A DNA stretch of 35,052 bases from CAYLNH01 sp964384625 (GTDB lineage: Bacteria > Verrucomicrobiota > Lentisphaeria > JABSQK01), in contig CAYLNH010000042.1 of NCBI GenBank assembly GCA_964384625.1, positions 1-35,052 on the forward strand, given 5' to 3'. Below, piece by piece: positions 15,607-24,561 of the stretch; the stretch's first letter is position 1; each line of letters starts with the position of its first letter. The position numbers were made by a program, and so were the translations under genes. The notes under the pieces were generated by a model that made no database searches, was not told the DNA's origin, and worked only from the letters and a program-made list of their open reading frames with translations.

Positions 15607-17307
15607 ATGTTTCTGCCGACAACACAAACCGAGATTGCCGATTGCGGTTGGGATCGACCGGACATCATCCTGGTCTCCGGGGATACCTATATCGACAGTC
15701 CGTACATCGGGCTGGCGGTCATCGGCCGGGTTTTGACGGCCGCCGGTTTTCGGGTGGCGGTGATTGCTCAGCCGGCTACCGGGTCGCCGGTCGACATTAC
15801 CCGCCTGGGGGAACCGAAGCTGTTCTGGGGGGTGTCCGGCGGCAGTGTCGATTCGCTGGTGGCGAACTACACGGCGACCCGCAAATTCCGGAAGCAGGAC
15901 GACTATACCCCCGGCGGAATCAACAACCGCCGGCCGGACCGGGCGGTCATTGTCTACAGCAACCTGATCCGGCAGTACTTCAAAGGGACGGCGCCGATTG
16001 TGCTCGGCGGCATCGAGGCCAGTCTGCGGCGGGTGGCGCATTACGATTTCTGGTCCAACCGGATTCGGCGCTCGATCCTTTTCGACGCGAAGGCCGACTA
16101 CCTGGTCTACGGCATGGCCGACAACAGCATCGTTGATCTGGCCCGAACACTGGCGGCCGGGCAGTCCCCGGACGCTGTCCGCGGCCTCTGCCGCGCTGCC
16201 AGAGAGCCGCCGCCGAACTATCTGGTCCTGCCGTCTTACAGGCAGGTCCTTGGTGACAAGTCGGCGTTTATCAAGATGTTCCACGCGTTCTACCGGAACA
16301 ACGATCCGAAAACCGCAACCGGACTGTGCCAGCAGCAGGACACGCGGTATCTGGTGCAGAACCCGCCGGCGCCCTATCTGACGCAGGCGGAATTGGATCA
16401 GGTGTTCGCCCTGGACTTCGAGCGGGCCGTGCATCCTTATTACGCCCGGGACGGTGAGGTGCGCGCACTCGACACTATCCGGTCCGGCATCACAACACAT
16501 CGCGGCTGCTACGGCGAGTGCAATTTCTGCGCCATCGCCGTCCACCAGGGCCGCACCGTGCGCAGCCGCAGCCCGGAGTCGATCATCGCCGAAGCGGCGG
16601 CGCTGACGCAAGACCCCGAGTTCAAGGGCGTCATCCGCGATGTCGGCGGGCCGACGGCGAACATGTACGGCTTCGAATGTGCCCGCAAGCTGACGTCCGG
16701 CGCCTGTGCCGACAAGCGTTGTCTGTTCCCGGAGATCTGCCCGAGTCTGAAGCCGGATCACCGGGCCCAGATCGATCTGCTCCGTCGACTGCGCGCGCTT
16801 CCCGGGGTGAGCAACGTGTTTGTCGCCTCCGGCCTGCGCTACGATCTGGTGCTGGGCGATCCGGGCTGTGGGCGGGCGTACCTGCGGGACCTGGTGGAAC
16901 ACCATATCTCCGGCCAACTGAAGGTGGCCCCGGAGCACACGCAGAAGGAGGTCCTGCGGCACATGGGTAAACCCGGCGTCGACCCGCTGAAGGCGTTCAA
17001 ACAGGTCTTCGAGGCGGAGAATCGGCGCACCGGCAAGCAACAATTCCTGACGTACTACCTGATTGCCGCCCACCCCGGCTGCACGATGGCGGACATGGCG
17101 GCGCTCAAGGCCTTTGCCGGCCGTGAACTGCGGGTCCGGCCGGAGCAGGTTCAGGTGTTCACGCCGACGCCGTCGACCTATTCAACCTTGATGTACTACA
17201 CGCAAACCGATCCCTTCACCGGCAAGCCGGTGTTCGTCGAGACAGAGCTTGGTCGCAAGGAGAAGCAGAAGCGGGTGATTCTCGACGACAGGCGGCAACG
17301 GCGCTGA
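15607..17307 (+). CDS. YgiQ family radical SAM protein
   Basis: This is a 566-aa protein with the YgiQ N-terminal domain (DIILVSGDTYIDSPYIG near residue 19) followed by a radical SAM core. The [4Fe-4S] ligands are C301, C305 and C308 in CYGECNFC (CxxxCxxC spacing). YgiQ proteins are widespread radical SAM enzymes whose reaction is not established. The start ATG at 15607 has GTGAGG about 4-7 nt upstream. It is shorter than the E. coli form (~740 aa) and ends with a basic tail (KEKQKRVILDDRRQRR), so the usual C-terminal extension appears absent or reduced. It converges with the MgtE-like gene, 47 nt away. Confidence 0.93.
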   Translation: MFLPTTQTEIADCGWDRPDIILVSGDTYIDSPYIGLAVIGRVLTAAGFRVAVIAQPATGSPVDITRLGEPKLFWGVSGGSVDSLVANYTATRKFRKQDDYTPGGINNRRPDRAVIVYSNLIRQYFKGTAPIVLGGIEASLRRVAHYDFWSNRIRRSILFDAKADYLVYGMADNSIVDLARTLAAGQSPDAVRGLCRAAREPPPNYLVLPSYRQVLGDKSAFIKMFHAFYRNNDPKTATGLCQQQDTRYLVQNPPAPYLTQAELDQVFALDFERAVHPYYARDGEVRALDTIRSGITTHRGCYGECNFCAIAVHQGRTVRSRSPESIIAEAAALTQDPEFKGVIRDVGGPTANMYGFECARKLTSGACADKRCLFPEICPSLKPDHRAQIDLLRRLRALPGVSNVFVASGLRYDLVLGDPGCGRAYLRDLVEHHISGQLKVAPEHTQKEVLRHMGKPGVDPLKAFKQVFEAENRRTGKQQFLTYYLIAAHPGCTMADMAALKAFAGRELRVRPEQVQVFTPTPSTYSTLMYYTQTDPFTGKPVFVETELGRKEKQKRVILDDRRQRR

Positions 17308-17354
17308 CCGGAGGTCGGCAGGAAGACGAACGGCATCCTGAGCGGCGCGTCGCA

Positions 17355-19121
17355 TCAGGTCGTGAAACGACTGAGCAGGAGCACGCAGGTGAGGAAGTAG
17401 ATCAGACTGGCGGAGAGATCGTTGCTGGTGGTCACGAAGGGACCGCTGGCGACGGCGGGATCGGCGCCGAGTCGATGGAGGATAACGGGGGTGAGGGTGC
17501 CGAAACAGGACGCAAAGGCCATCGCGTTCAGCATCGACAGCCCGACCACCAGGCCCAGCTGCAGCGGCGGAATGCCGCCGGGAGATGAACCGAAGGCGCG
17601 CAGTACCCCCGCGACAACAAGGCCGCTGGTCAGGCCGCAGGCGATCCCCAGGCAGAGGCCGACCATGATCTCGCGCAGGACAATCTGACGCAGATGCCGG
17701 TACTTCTCCATCCCCAACGCAATGCCGCGGATGCACACGGCGCTGGACTGCATACCCGTGTTGCCGCCCATCGCCAGAATCGCCGGTACGAAGATGGCGA
17801 TCGAATCGATCGTTGTCACTTCCATCATATTGCGGATGATCACGCTGTTGACCAGGCCGGCAAACATGGTGATCATCAACCACGGCAGCCGCTTGCCGGT
17901 GATCCTGATCGGGGAATCTTCTTCGTCTTCGATGTCCGGGGCGCCGACCATCCGCGCCAGGTCCTCGTCCGCCTCCTCCTGGACCACGTCCATGACATCG
18001 TCAACCGTGATCCGGCCGATGAGTTTTCGGTCGCTGTCGACCACCGGCATCACCCAGAGGTCGTACTTGCGGAATTTGCGCGCGACGTCCTCCTGGTCCT
18101 CATCCGGCGTGGTGTACACGGGGTGCTCGCGGCAGACATCCCTGAGTCGGGCTTCGGGGGCGGCGGTGATGATGTCCATCAGCGACACGACGCCGATCAG
18201 AGACTCATCCTCAGGCGCCGTGACGTAGACGTAATGGATCGGGTCGTCGCTCTCCACCTGCCGCAGCGCCCGGCGGGCGTCGTCCACGGTGACGCTGCCG
18301 GACATGGAGCAGGTTTCCGGCGTCATGATCTCGCCGGCGGAATCCTCTTCATAGCGCAGCAGGTTGGCGACCTCTTCCCGGAGGTCGTCGGGCAGCCGTG
18401 CCAGGATTGCCGGCGTCCGGCTGTCGTCATCCAGATCGTTAAACAGCTCGACAATCTCATCCGGCGCCATTAAACCGGCCAGAGCCGCCAGCTCGACGTC
18501 GTCCATGTCCTCCATGACGTCGGATGCAATCGGGCCCTCCAGCTCGACGAGGGCGTCGGCCTGATCGGCTTTGCCGAGGACCTTGAAGACGGCATCGCGG
18601 TCTTCGTCGCTGAGGGATTCCAGCAGATCCGCAATGTCCGCCGGATCGACGTTGTCCAACAGTTGGCGGAAGTCGGCGGATGCCTCCTGATGCTGCAGGA
18701 GGATCAGGACGTCGACCTGCAGCTCGCCGTCGGCCAGGTTGAAGACAGTGCGGCGTTCCGCCTCCGGGAGCGTCTCCAGGAACGCGACCATTTCTTTGGC
18801 GGAGACGGTGCTCAGGGCTGCCTGCAGGTCATTGGTTTCGCGGTGTTGATGCAGCCACTGCATGACTTCGAGCCGCAATTCGGGGCCGGCGATCGCGAAG
18901 ATCTCGCGGCAGCATTCGAAGTCGAGTTCGTGCAGCAACTCGGCCAGGTCGCCGGGGCTGAGGCGGCGGAACAGCTCGTCCAGTTGGTCGAGCTCCTCGA
19001 TTTCCTGCAGGTGTTCGACCAGCATGACGCGCGTCTCGAGCGCCAACGCCTGGAACCGCTCGAGCCGCTCGGCGGCCGGCGTGTCCAGCAGGGCATCCAG
19101 ATGTTTGTCAACAGTCGTCAT
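17355..19121 (-). CDS. mgtE: Magnesium transporter MgtE
   Basis: The call is a Mg2+ channel/transporter of 588 aa from the ATG at 19121 (MTTVDKH). An in-frame extension of 63 aa runs into the divergent region and looks non-coding. Domain order: MgtE_N superhelix with four or more ~50-70-aa repeats (about 50-255, e.g. DPADIADLLESLSDEDRDAV), a CBS pair (about 262-385, with MTPE and VDDVMDVVQEEADED), and a five-helix pore domain (about 412-588) with the signature GGNTGMQS at 452-459. The N-domain is roughly twice the usual ~130 residues, making the protein longer than typical MgtE (~450-475 aa). No strong ribosome-binding site is seen. It is divergent from murG. Confidence 0.92.
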   Translation of the reverse strand: MTTVDKHLDALLDTPAAERLERFQALALETRVMLVEHLQEIEELDQLDELFRRLSPGDLAELLHELDFECCREIFAIAGPELRLEVMQWLHQHRETNDLQAALSTVSAKEMVAFLETLPEAERRTVFNLADGELQVDVLILLQHQEASADFRQLLDNVDPADIADLLESLSDEDRDAVFKVLGKADQADALVELEGPIASDVMEDMDDVELAALAGLMAPDEIVELFNDLDDDSRTPAILARLPDDLREEVANLLRYEEDSAGEIMTPETCSMSGSVTVDDARRALRQVESDDPIHYVYVTAPEDESLIGVVSLMDIITAAPEARLRDVCREHPVYTTPDEDQEDVARKFRKYDLWVMPVVDSDRKLIGRITVDDVMDVVQEEADEDLARMVGAPDIEDEEDSPIRITGKRLPWLMITMFAGLVNSVIIRNMMEVTTIDSIAIFVPAILAMGGNTGMQSSAVCIRGIALGMEKYRHLRQIVLREIMVGLCLGIACGLTSGLVVAGVLRAFGSSPGGIPPLQLGLVVGLSMLNAMAFASCFGTLTPVILHRLGADPAVASGPFVTTSNDLSASLIYFLTCVLLLSRFTT

Positions 19122-19220
19122 GGGTCGGGGCAGGCGACAGGAAGTTGCAGGGCGCGTGGGAAATTTCTGTACCGTGTCCAGGCTCCGGGCAATTTCAAGC
19201 AAAATGCCTGCTTTTTGAGC

Positions 19221-19249
19221 TTCACAGTTCGCCGCCCGAGATCTATATT
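19221..19249 (+). promoter_or_regulatory. Predicted promoter of murG
   Basis: TTCACA (19221-19226), 17-nt spacer, TATATT (19244-19249), about 25 nt before the TTG start. Found by eye. Confidence 0.4.
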
Positions 19250-19273
19250 CCGGGAAGGCAGCAGGAGGCGCGT

Positions 19274-20440
19274 TTGACAGCTCAGGACAAGGAATCGGCG
19301 GCGGTCGCACCCGTCCTGGCGATCGCTTGCGGCGGTACCGGCGGGCATTTCTACCCCGGCGTTACGATCGCCCGCGAGTTCGAACGGCAAGGCGGCCGGG
19401 TCGTGCTGTTCATCGGCGGGCATCATGCGGAAGAGCAGCTTGCGACCGCCGCGACACTCGGGTTTGCCGCCGCGGCGGCCCCCGCTGTGCGCCTGCCGCG
19501 CGGCCTGCTGAACCTGGTCTGCTTCCCGTTTCGCCTGCTCGGCTGCATCCGACGCTGTCGCTCTCTGCTGCGTGCCCACCGGGTGGATCTGGCGCTGGGG
19601 ATGGGCAGTTACGCCAGTGTCCCGCTGGGACTGGGAGCGGTGTTCAGCGGGATACCGTTGGCCCTGCATGAAGGCAATTCCGGCATGGGCCAGGCCAATC
19701 GCTGGCTGAGTCGCTGGGCCCGGGTGCTGGGGCTCTCGTTTCCTCTGCACCCCCCGGTCCCGACCCGGGCCCGGCAGGTCCTGGTCGGGATGCCGATTCG
19801 CGACGCGATCATCGCCGCGGCGGACGCCGACGCGGCGGCGGTCCGCGCGGAGCTCTGTGCCGAGTTGGACCTGGACCCCGGGAAGAGCATAGTCTTCGTC
19901 TTCGGCGGCAGCCAGGGCGCTCCCCCGATCACCGCGGCCGTGCACGGCCTGCTGCCGCTGCTCACCGACCGGCAGAAGGCGGACCTGCAGTTCATCCATT
20001 TCACCGGCCAGGAAGATCCGGCCGCCACGGAACAGGCCTATCGTGACGCCGGCGTCGGCGGCGTCGTCAAGCCCCGGGATCCGGAGATTCACCGGTATTA
20101 CCTGGCTGCCGACCATATCATCTGCCGGGCCGGCGCCTCAACCATCGCCGAACTCGCGGTCCTGGGCAAGGCCCCCCTGATGATCCCGTATCCGGGCGCC
20201 AAAGAAGATCACCAGACCACCAATGCCAAGGGGGTCCTGGCGGTGGAAGGCGGCTGGCTGATCCCGCAGGCGGAGTTGACGGCCGAACGCCTGCGGGCGC
20301 AAGTGGATCAGTGGCTCACCAGACCGGAGGATCGCGGCCGGAATATCCGTCGCATCGCCCGTCCGCAGGCCGCCGGGGAGATGGTGAAGGAACTGCTCGG
20401 AATACTGGAGACCGCTTCGCCTCGGCGCGAGGTGCGCTGA
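19274..20440 (+). CDS. murG: UDP-GlcNAc:lipid I N-acetylglucosaminyltransferase MurG
   Basis: This glycosyltransferase completes lipid II at the cytoplasmic membrane face. I chose TTG at 19274 because a perfect AGGAGG (19263-19268) lies 5 nt upstream; the longer frame starting at 19145 lacks one. This gives 388 aa, near the family's ~360. Landmarks: GGTGGH (20-25), HEGNSGMGQANRWLS (132-146; compare HEQN in characterised MurG), GGSQGA (211-216) and the UDP-GlcNAc-binding RAGASTIAELAVLGKAP block near residue 328. It stands alone, without other mur/fts genes, and diverges from mgtE. The family call is secure; the specific MurG role rests on these motifs. Confidence 0.88.
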   Translation: MTAQDKESAAVAPVLAIACGGTGGHFYPGVTIAREFERQGGRVVLFIGGHHAEEQLATAATLGFAAAAAPAVRLPRGLLNLVCFPFRLLGCIRRCRSLLRAHRVDLALGMGSYASVPLGLGAVFSGIPLALHEGNSGMGQANRWLSRWARVLGLSFPLHPPVPTRARQVLVGMPIRDAIIAAADADAAAVRAELCAELDLDPGKSIVFVFGGSQGAPPITAAVHGLLPLLTDRQKADLQFIHFTGQEDPAATEQAYRDAGVGGVVKPRDPEIHRYYLAADHIICRAGASTIAELAVLGKAPLMIPYPGAKEDHQTTNAKGVLAVEGGWLIPQAELTAERLRAQVDQWLTRPEDRGRNIRRIARPQAAGEMVKELLGILETASPRREVR

Positions 20441-20587
20441 TTCCGCGCCGACTCGGCGTCAACGCCGCCGGCCGGTGACTGGACCTGCTTGAGATCGCGG
20501 GGGAATGACGGCGATGCAGGTGGATCCGGTTTGGGCGGCAAGCAGGCTTGTGAATGAGGCAGGCTGAAACACCGCGCCGGGTGCGGC

Positions 20588-21253
20588 TCAGTCGTAGTTG
20601 AACTCTTCCTCGTCCTCCGGATTGCGGAGGCTGATCGGCTGGTAACTGCGGACAATCTCCTGGCGCAGTTTGCCCTGGGTCTCGTGAGCCCATTGATAGG
20701 AAGGATTCTGCTCCAGTTTTGCCATGATCTGGTCGCGCGACCGATCCGAGACCTCCGTCCGCTGCAGTAACTCAAGGATACGCATCCGCTGTTCAGGGGT
20801 CAGCGGAATGTCGGCGGCGTTCTCCGGCACGGCTTCTTCGAAGATGTCGCTGGTGATCATCGTATCGGAGCTTTTGCTCTCGATCTCGGAAATCCGGGCG
20901 TTGATCTCGTCGAGCTTATCCTTATCACCGAGCTGACCCAGGAGATCGCCGTAGCTGTGGAGCGTTTTCAGCAGTGAGGCCGAGTCTTCCCCGAGTTCAT
21001 TCTCGAGCAGGGCAAGGGATTGCTCGAACAGGTCTCCGGCTTCGTCCGTCTTGCCCTGCCGCACAAGGACTTCCGCCAGACAGCGTTTGCTGGTGGCGAC
21101 GCGGGGGTCATTCTTGCCGTAGCTCTGCGCCTTTTCGAGCGCCGCCTGGAACCGTTCCAGGGCCCCGTCCAGATCGCCGGATTCCGCGCATTGACGCCCC
21201 TCCTTCTGGTAGACATCCCAGAGGTTGATTGAGAAAACCGTCTTATCGATCAT
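20588..21253 (-). CDS. Tetratricopeptide-repeat protein
   Basis: The protein has 221 aa from the ATG at 21253; an in-frame TTG five codons upstream (21268) is an alternative. Residues ~13-120 form three TPR-like helix pairs, the clearest being GDLDGALERFQAALEKAQ (26-43) and GKTDEAGDLFEQSLALLENEL (67-87). The C-terminal half is charged and helical with no recognised domain, ending in an acidic NPEDEEEFNYD tail. No signal peptide is present, so it is probably cytoplasmic. It shares a divergent ~290-bp region with the kinase-like/SUMF1 fusion, with matching promoter-like elements in both directions, so a regulatory or physical link is possible but unproven. Confidence 0.82.
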   Translation of the reverse strand: MIDKTVFSINLWDVYQKEGRQCAESGDLDGALERFQAALEKAQSYGKNDPRVATSKRCLAEVLVRQGKTDEAGDLFEQSLALLENELGEDSASLLKTLHSYGDLLGQLGDKDKLDEINARISEIESKSSDTMITSDIFEEAVPENAADIPLTPEQRMRILELLQRTEVSDRSRDQIMAKLEQNPSYQWAHETQGKLRQEIVRSYQPISLRNPEDEEEFNYD

Positions 21254-21355
21254 GGCTTCATTCCCCAATGCGTGTGAGCCGGCTGGACAGGTCCGGCCAT
21301 ACTTTCAAACCGGGGCGTCACGGCAGGCCGCAACCATGCCGTTGCTGTCGGGTCC

Positions 21356-21383
21356 ACTATAGTTGTAAGCGTCGGTCTTGCAA
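21356..21383 (-). promoter_or_regulatory. Predicted promoter of the TPR gene
   Basis: On the minus strand: TTGCAA (21378-21383), 16-nt spacer, TATAGT (21356-21361), about 100 nt upstream of the start codon. Found by eye. Confidence 0.42.
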
Positions 21384-21432
21384 ACCGAAACCTCAGCCAA
21401 AAACGAAAATTCAGCCTGGGGTCCATTGGCAC

Positions 21433-21460
21433 TTGCCGGATCTTGAGACCACAGTATAGT
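21433..21460 (+). promoter_or_regulatory. Predicted promoter of the kinase-like/SUMF1 gene
   Basis: TTGCCG (21433-21438), 16-nt spacer, TATAGT (21455-21460), about 84 nt before the ATG. Found by eye. Confidence 0.42.
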
Positions 21461-21543
21461 AGAAGGGAAGATACCGGGTGGCAAGCGAGGAACATACGGG
21501 TTGATGACGAGGCAACGATCGGCGTTCTGCGGGGAACACAGCC

Positions 21544-24480
21544 ATGTTTAACGATCGCTTTGAAATCCAGGGAGAGATCGGCCGGGGACCGACCGGCACG
21601 GTATTCCGCGTCCGTGAGAAGGCAACCGGGCGCGATGCGGCGATTAAACAGATCCAGCCGACGCCCGACAGCGATATCGTCTTCCAGCGGTTCTCCGCGG
21701 AATACGAGAAGATCCGTTCGCTCAATCATCCGAATATCGTCACGGTCTTTGAGCACGCCGCAGATGAACAGGGCCCCTACATCGTTTCGGAATTCGTCCA
21801 GGGCATCAGTGTTCACCAGCGGATCATTCAGAGCGGCCCGATCTCCGTGCCCGAAGCGCTGGCCATTATCAGTGCCGTCGTGGGCGCCTTGAGCCAGGCG
21901 CACAGCCTCAATCTGCTGCATTTGAATTTGAAGCCCGCCAATGTCCTGCTGCTGGGGCAGGGCCCGAATTTACAGGTCAAGGTTACGGATTTCGGCCTCT
22001 GGCGTTCCGGCTCGGATCCCGGCGGGCTCAACCCCCAGCTGGCGTTCTACCAGGCGCCCGAGCAGCGGCGCAACTCCGGCATCAACCCGGCCAGCGACGT
22101 CTATGCCCTGGGCAAACTGCTGTATGTCATTGTCTCCGGCGAGATGTCCGGCCGCATTTCTCCCGAGTCCGTGCCGGCCAATCCGCCGCTGCAGGAGCTT
22201 ATCTACCGCTGTATCCGCACCAGCCCGGAGGACCGCTTCCCCGGAATGGACCAGACGCTTGAGGCGATTGCCGCAATTGATGCCGGCGCCGCCTCCACGC
22301 CCGCGGCGCCGGCCGCGAACGTGCCGGCCGCGAACGCGCAGAGCTCACGCTTGCCCCAACTCGTGCAGTCCGCCCCCGGCGCCGCCGGCGGCTTGCCCAC
22401 CCCCGGGCAGCAGGACATGGGCAGTACCCGCGGTGAAATCCGCGCCCGCGACGAACTGGACAGCATGCTGGCCGCCTGCGCCCGGCATCTGCAGGAAAAA
22501 CGCCTGCGAACCTGCCGCAATCTGTTCGACCAGGTCCAGCAGAAAGCCCAGGACTACGCTGAACTCGGAGGCGCCACCTGGCTGCAGGAAAATGCCGAAG
22601 GCCTCGAGGCGGTTGAAAGCCAGCTGAATCAGCGCGAACAGGAACTGAACGATCTGACCGAAAGCGCGCGAACCGCCCTGGAAGACGGCCAGTTCGAGGA
22701 CTGCCAGCTCTATTGCACCGCCGCCCAGGAAGTCTGCAGTGAAAGCGTCGGCGTCGATCAGTACCTCGAAAAAGCCAAACAGATGCTGGCCAACATCACC
22801 GTCTTCTGGGAGGAGGCCCACCGGGCCTTGAAAATGGGCTATTACGAGAAGGCGGACATCGCCTGCATGAAGATTCTTGATCTTCGCGCCGATCATGCCG
22901 AAGCCCTGGCCATGCGCAATCAGATCCGTTCCATGCGCCGCCGGCGCAAGATGATCAAACTCCTGATCGTCCTGATCATCCTTGTCGTCGTCTTTGCAAT
23001 TCCGATCGGCGGCATCGCCTACTGGCGGGTGGGGATCAGCAAGAGAATCGGACAATTCGAGCTGTATGTTGCCGAAGAACGCGCTGCCGCCGCCGCCGAA
23101 GTCGCGGAGACGATCGCCAAGCACCATCTGCCGGCCCGGGAGTTCCTGGATGACCGGCGCCAGGCGTCTGACAGTTTGGACAAGATGGAAAAGGAACGCG
23201 ATCGCATTGACGCGGATGTCGCTGCTGAACGTTCCGAAACGAAAGTGAAATGGAACGAGGCCGAAAAGCATCGGGAGGCCGCGGAAGAAGCCTTTGCCGC
23301 CGGCGACCACAAAGCCTGCGGGATCTCGGCGGACCTGGCCGTGGGCGCCTGCCGCGAAGTCCGCGGGCGCCTGGTGATTATCAATGAAGTCTTCCCCGCC
23401 ATGGCTGATAAAGACTGGAAACGCGCCTACGACGCCGCCGTTGTTGCCCGGGATCTCCTGCCGGAAGCGAAAGAAGCCGAAATGCTGATTACTCAGCTCA
23501 AGCAGTACCTCATCCCGGAGTTGACCATTCGCGCCATGGTCAAAGGCCAGGAAATCCGCGGCGCATATATCTATGTCGACGGCACGCTTCGGGACGAGCG
23601 GACGCCGAAGCCGATCATCCTCAGCACCGGCACCCGCTACCGGGTCAAGGTGGCGCTGCCGCCCCGCGGGTCTCGCTACTACGTGCCGTTTGAGACGACG
23701 GTGTTGTTTGAGCAAAACGAGGCGCAGACCCTCAAGGCCGAACTCGAGGTGGTCGCCGGCCCCGGCACCGAAGAGACCTTCATGATCCCCGAAATCGGCA
23801 TTAAACTCAAGCCAATCCCCCGCGGCACCTTCGAGATGGGGTCGAAAGAGGGGGAGTACGATGAAAAACCGGCCCATCGCGTCGCCCTGACGTCGAATTT
23901 CTGGATCGGCGTCCACGAGGTCACGCAGGGACAGTATCAGGCCCTGATGAAAGAGAACCCGAGCAAGGGCCCGTCCGGGCCGAACTACCCGGTCAACTCC
24001 GTCACTTGGGAACAGGCCCAGGCGTTCTGTCAACGGCTGACCGCATTGGAGCGGGCCGCCCACCGGGTGCCCCCGGAATACGCCTACCGCCTGCCGACCG
24101 AAGCCGAATGGGAATATGCCTGCCGCGCCGACTCCCTGCCGCCGGAAGATATGGACTCCGTCGCCTGGCACGCCGGGAACGCCGGCGCCGACGCCAATGC
24201 CGAAGTCGGCACGAAAGCCCCCAATAAGTGGGACCTCTACGATATGCACGGCAACGTCGCGGAATGGTGTTACGACTGGTACGCCAGTACGATCTACCAG
24301 CGCAAAGCCCCCAAGGACCCCTTTGGCCCGGTGCGCGGCCGCCTGCGCGTGGTCCGCGGCGGCAACCGCGTGACTGCCATGGACAAGTGCAGCGCCTGGA
24401 CCCGATTCAAGCTCGACCCCAAAGCGACAAGCCGCCATCTGGGCTTCCGCGTCGTGCTCGGCAAGTCGCCGCGACGCTGA
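21544..24480 (+). CDS. Transmembrane (pseudo)kinase-SUMF1 fusion protein
   Basis: The protein has 978 aa. Residues 1-~245 are a Hanks-type Ser/Thr kinase fold: Gly loop GRGPTG (13-18), K35 (AAIK), catalytic-loop N133, DFG at 149-151 and APE at 171-173. The HRD motif, however, reads H126-L127-N128, so the catalytic Asp is Asn. Then follow an Ala/Pro-rich linker (~245-300), a helical Cys-containing segment (~305-460), basic residues and one membrane helix (~471-494), an outer helical region (~495-655), a PEGA-like beta domain (~658-735) and a SUMF1/FGE-sulfatase-like domain (~746-975: RLPTEAEWEYACR, DMHGNVAEWCYDWY, GFRVV). Aligned with human FGE, the first active-site Cys is T944; the second is kept as C949. 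Such fusions are known in Planctomycetota. The double substitution suggests sensing or scaffolding, not catalysis. Confidence 0.9.
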   Translation: MFNDRFEIQGEIGRGPTGTVFRVREKATGRDAAIKQIQPTPDSDIVFQRFSAEYEKIRSLNHPNIVTVFEHAADEQGPYIVSEFVQGISVHQRIIQSGPISVPEALAIISAVVGALSQAHSLNLLHLNLKPANVLLLGQGPNLQVKVTDFGLWRSGSDPGGLNPQLAFYQAPEQRRNSGINPASDVYALGKLLYVIVSGEMSGRISPESVPANPPLQELIYRCIRTSPEDRFPGMDQTLEAIAAIDAGAASTPAAPAANVPAANAQSSRLPQLVQSAPGAAGGLPTPGQQDMGSTRGEIRARDELDSMLAACARHLQEKRLRTCRNLFDQVQQKAQDYAELGGATWLQENAEGLEAVESQLNQREQELNDLTESARTALEDGQFEDCQLYCTAAQEVCSESVGVDQYLEKAKQMLANITVFWEEAHRALKMGYYEKADIACMKILDLRADHAEALAMRNQIRSMRRRRKMIKLLIVLIILVVVFAIPIGGIAYWRVGISKRIGQFELYVAEERAAAAAEVAETIAKHHLPAREFLDDRRQASDSLDKMEKERDRIDADVAAERSETKVKWNEAEKHREAAEEAFAAGDHKACGISADLAVGACREVRGRLVIINEVFPAMADKDWKRAYDAAVVARDLLPEAKEAEMLITQLKQYLIPELTIRAMVKGQEIRGAYIYVDGTLRDERTPKPIILSTGTRYRVKVALPPRGSRYYVPFETTVLFEQNEAQTLKAELEVVAGPGTEETFMIPEIGIKLKPIPRGTFEMGSKEGEYDEKPAHRVALTSNFWIGVHEVTQGQYQALMKENPSKGPSGPNYPVNSVTWEQAQAFCQRLTALERAAHRVPPEYAYRLPTEAEWEYACRADSLPPEDMDSVAWHAGNAGADANAEVGTKAPNKWDLYDMHGNVAEWCYDWYASTIYQRKAPKDPFGPVRGRLRVVRGGNRVTAMDKCSAWTRFKLDPKATSRHLGFRVVLGKSPRR

Positions 24481-24489
24481 CACACCTTG

Positions 24490-24517
24490 TTGACAAGCCC
24501 CCTGCCTTTGCTACCTT
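24490..24517 (+). promoter_or_regulatory. Predicted sigma70-type promoter of pheS
   Basis: Consensus TTGACA (24490-24495), 16-nt spacer, TACCTT (24512-24517), about 45 nt before the pheS ATG and just after the stop codon of the preceding gene. It suggests that pheS has its own promoter. Confidence 0.48.
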
Positions 24518-24561
24518 TCTGCTTGCCCGTGTAACGAATCCTGATCCAACGGAACCGCCTG

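Noticed and set aside
15577..17073. 498-codon minus-strand ORF opposite the YgiQ-type gene
   Set aside because: The radical SAM cluster and family length fix the plus strand as coding; this frame is an antisense artefact.
19122..19310. 63-residue N-terminal extension of MgtE
   Set aside because: It would overlap the murG promoter and start, and it does not look like an MgtE N-domain.
22345..24483. 712-codon minus-strand ORF opposite the kinase-like/SUMF1 gene
   Set aside because: It is a shadow of the real gene, whose domains are unmistakable on the plus strand. The translation is low-complexity with no motif.
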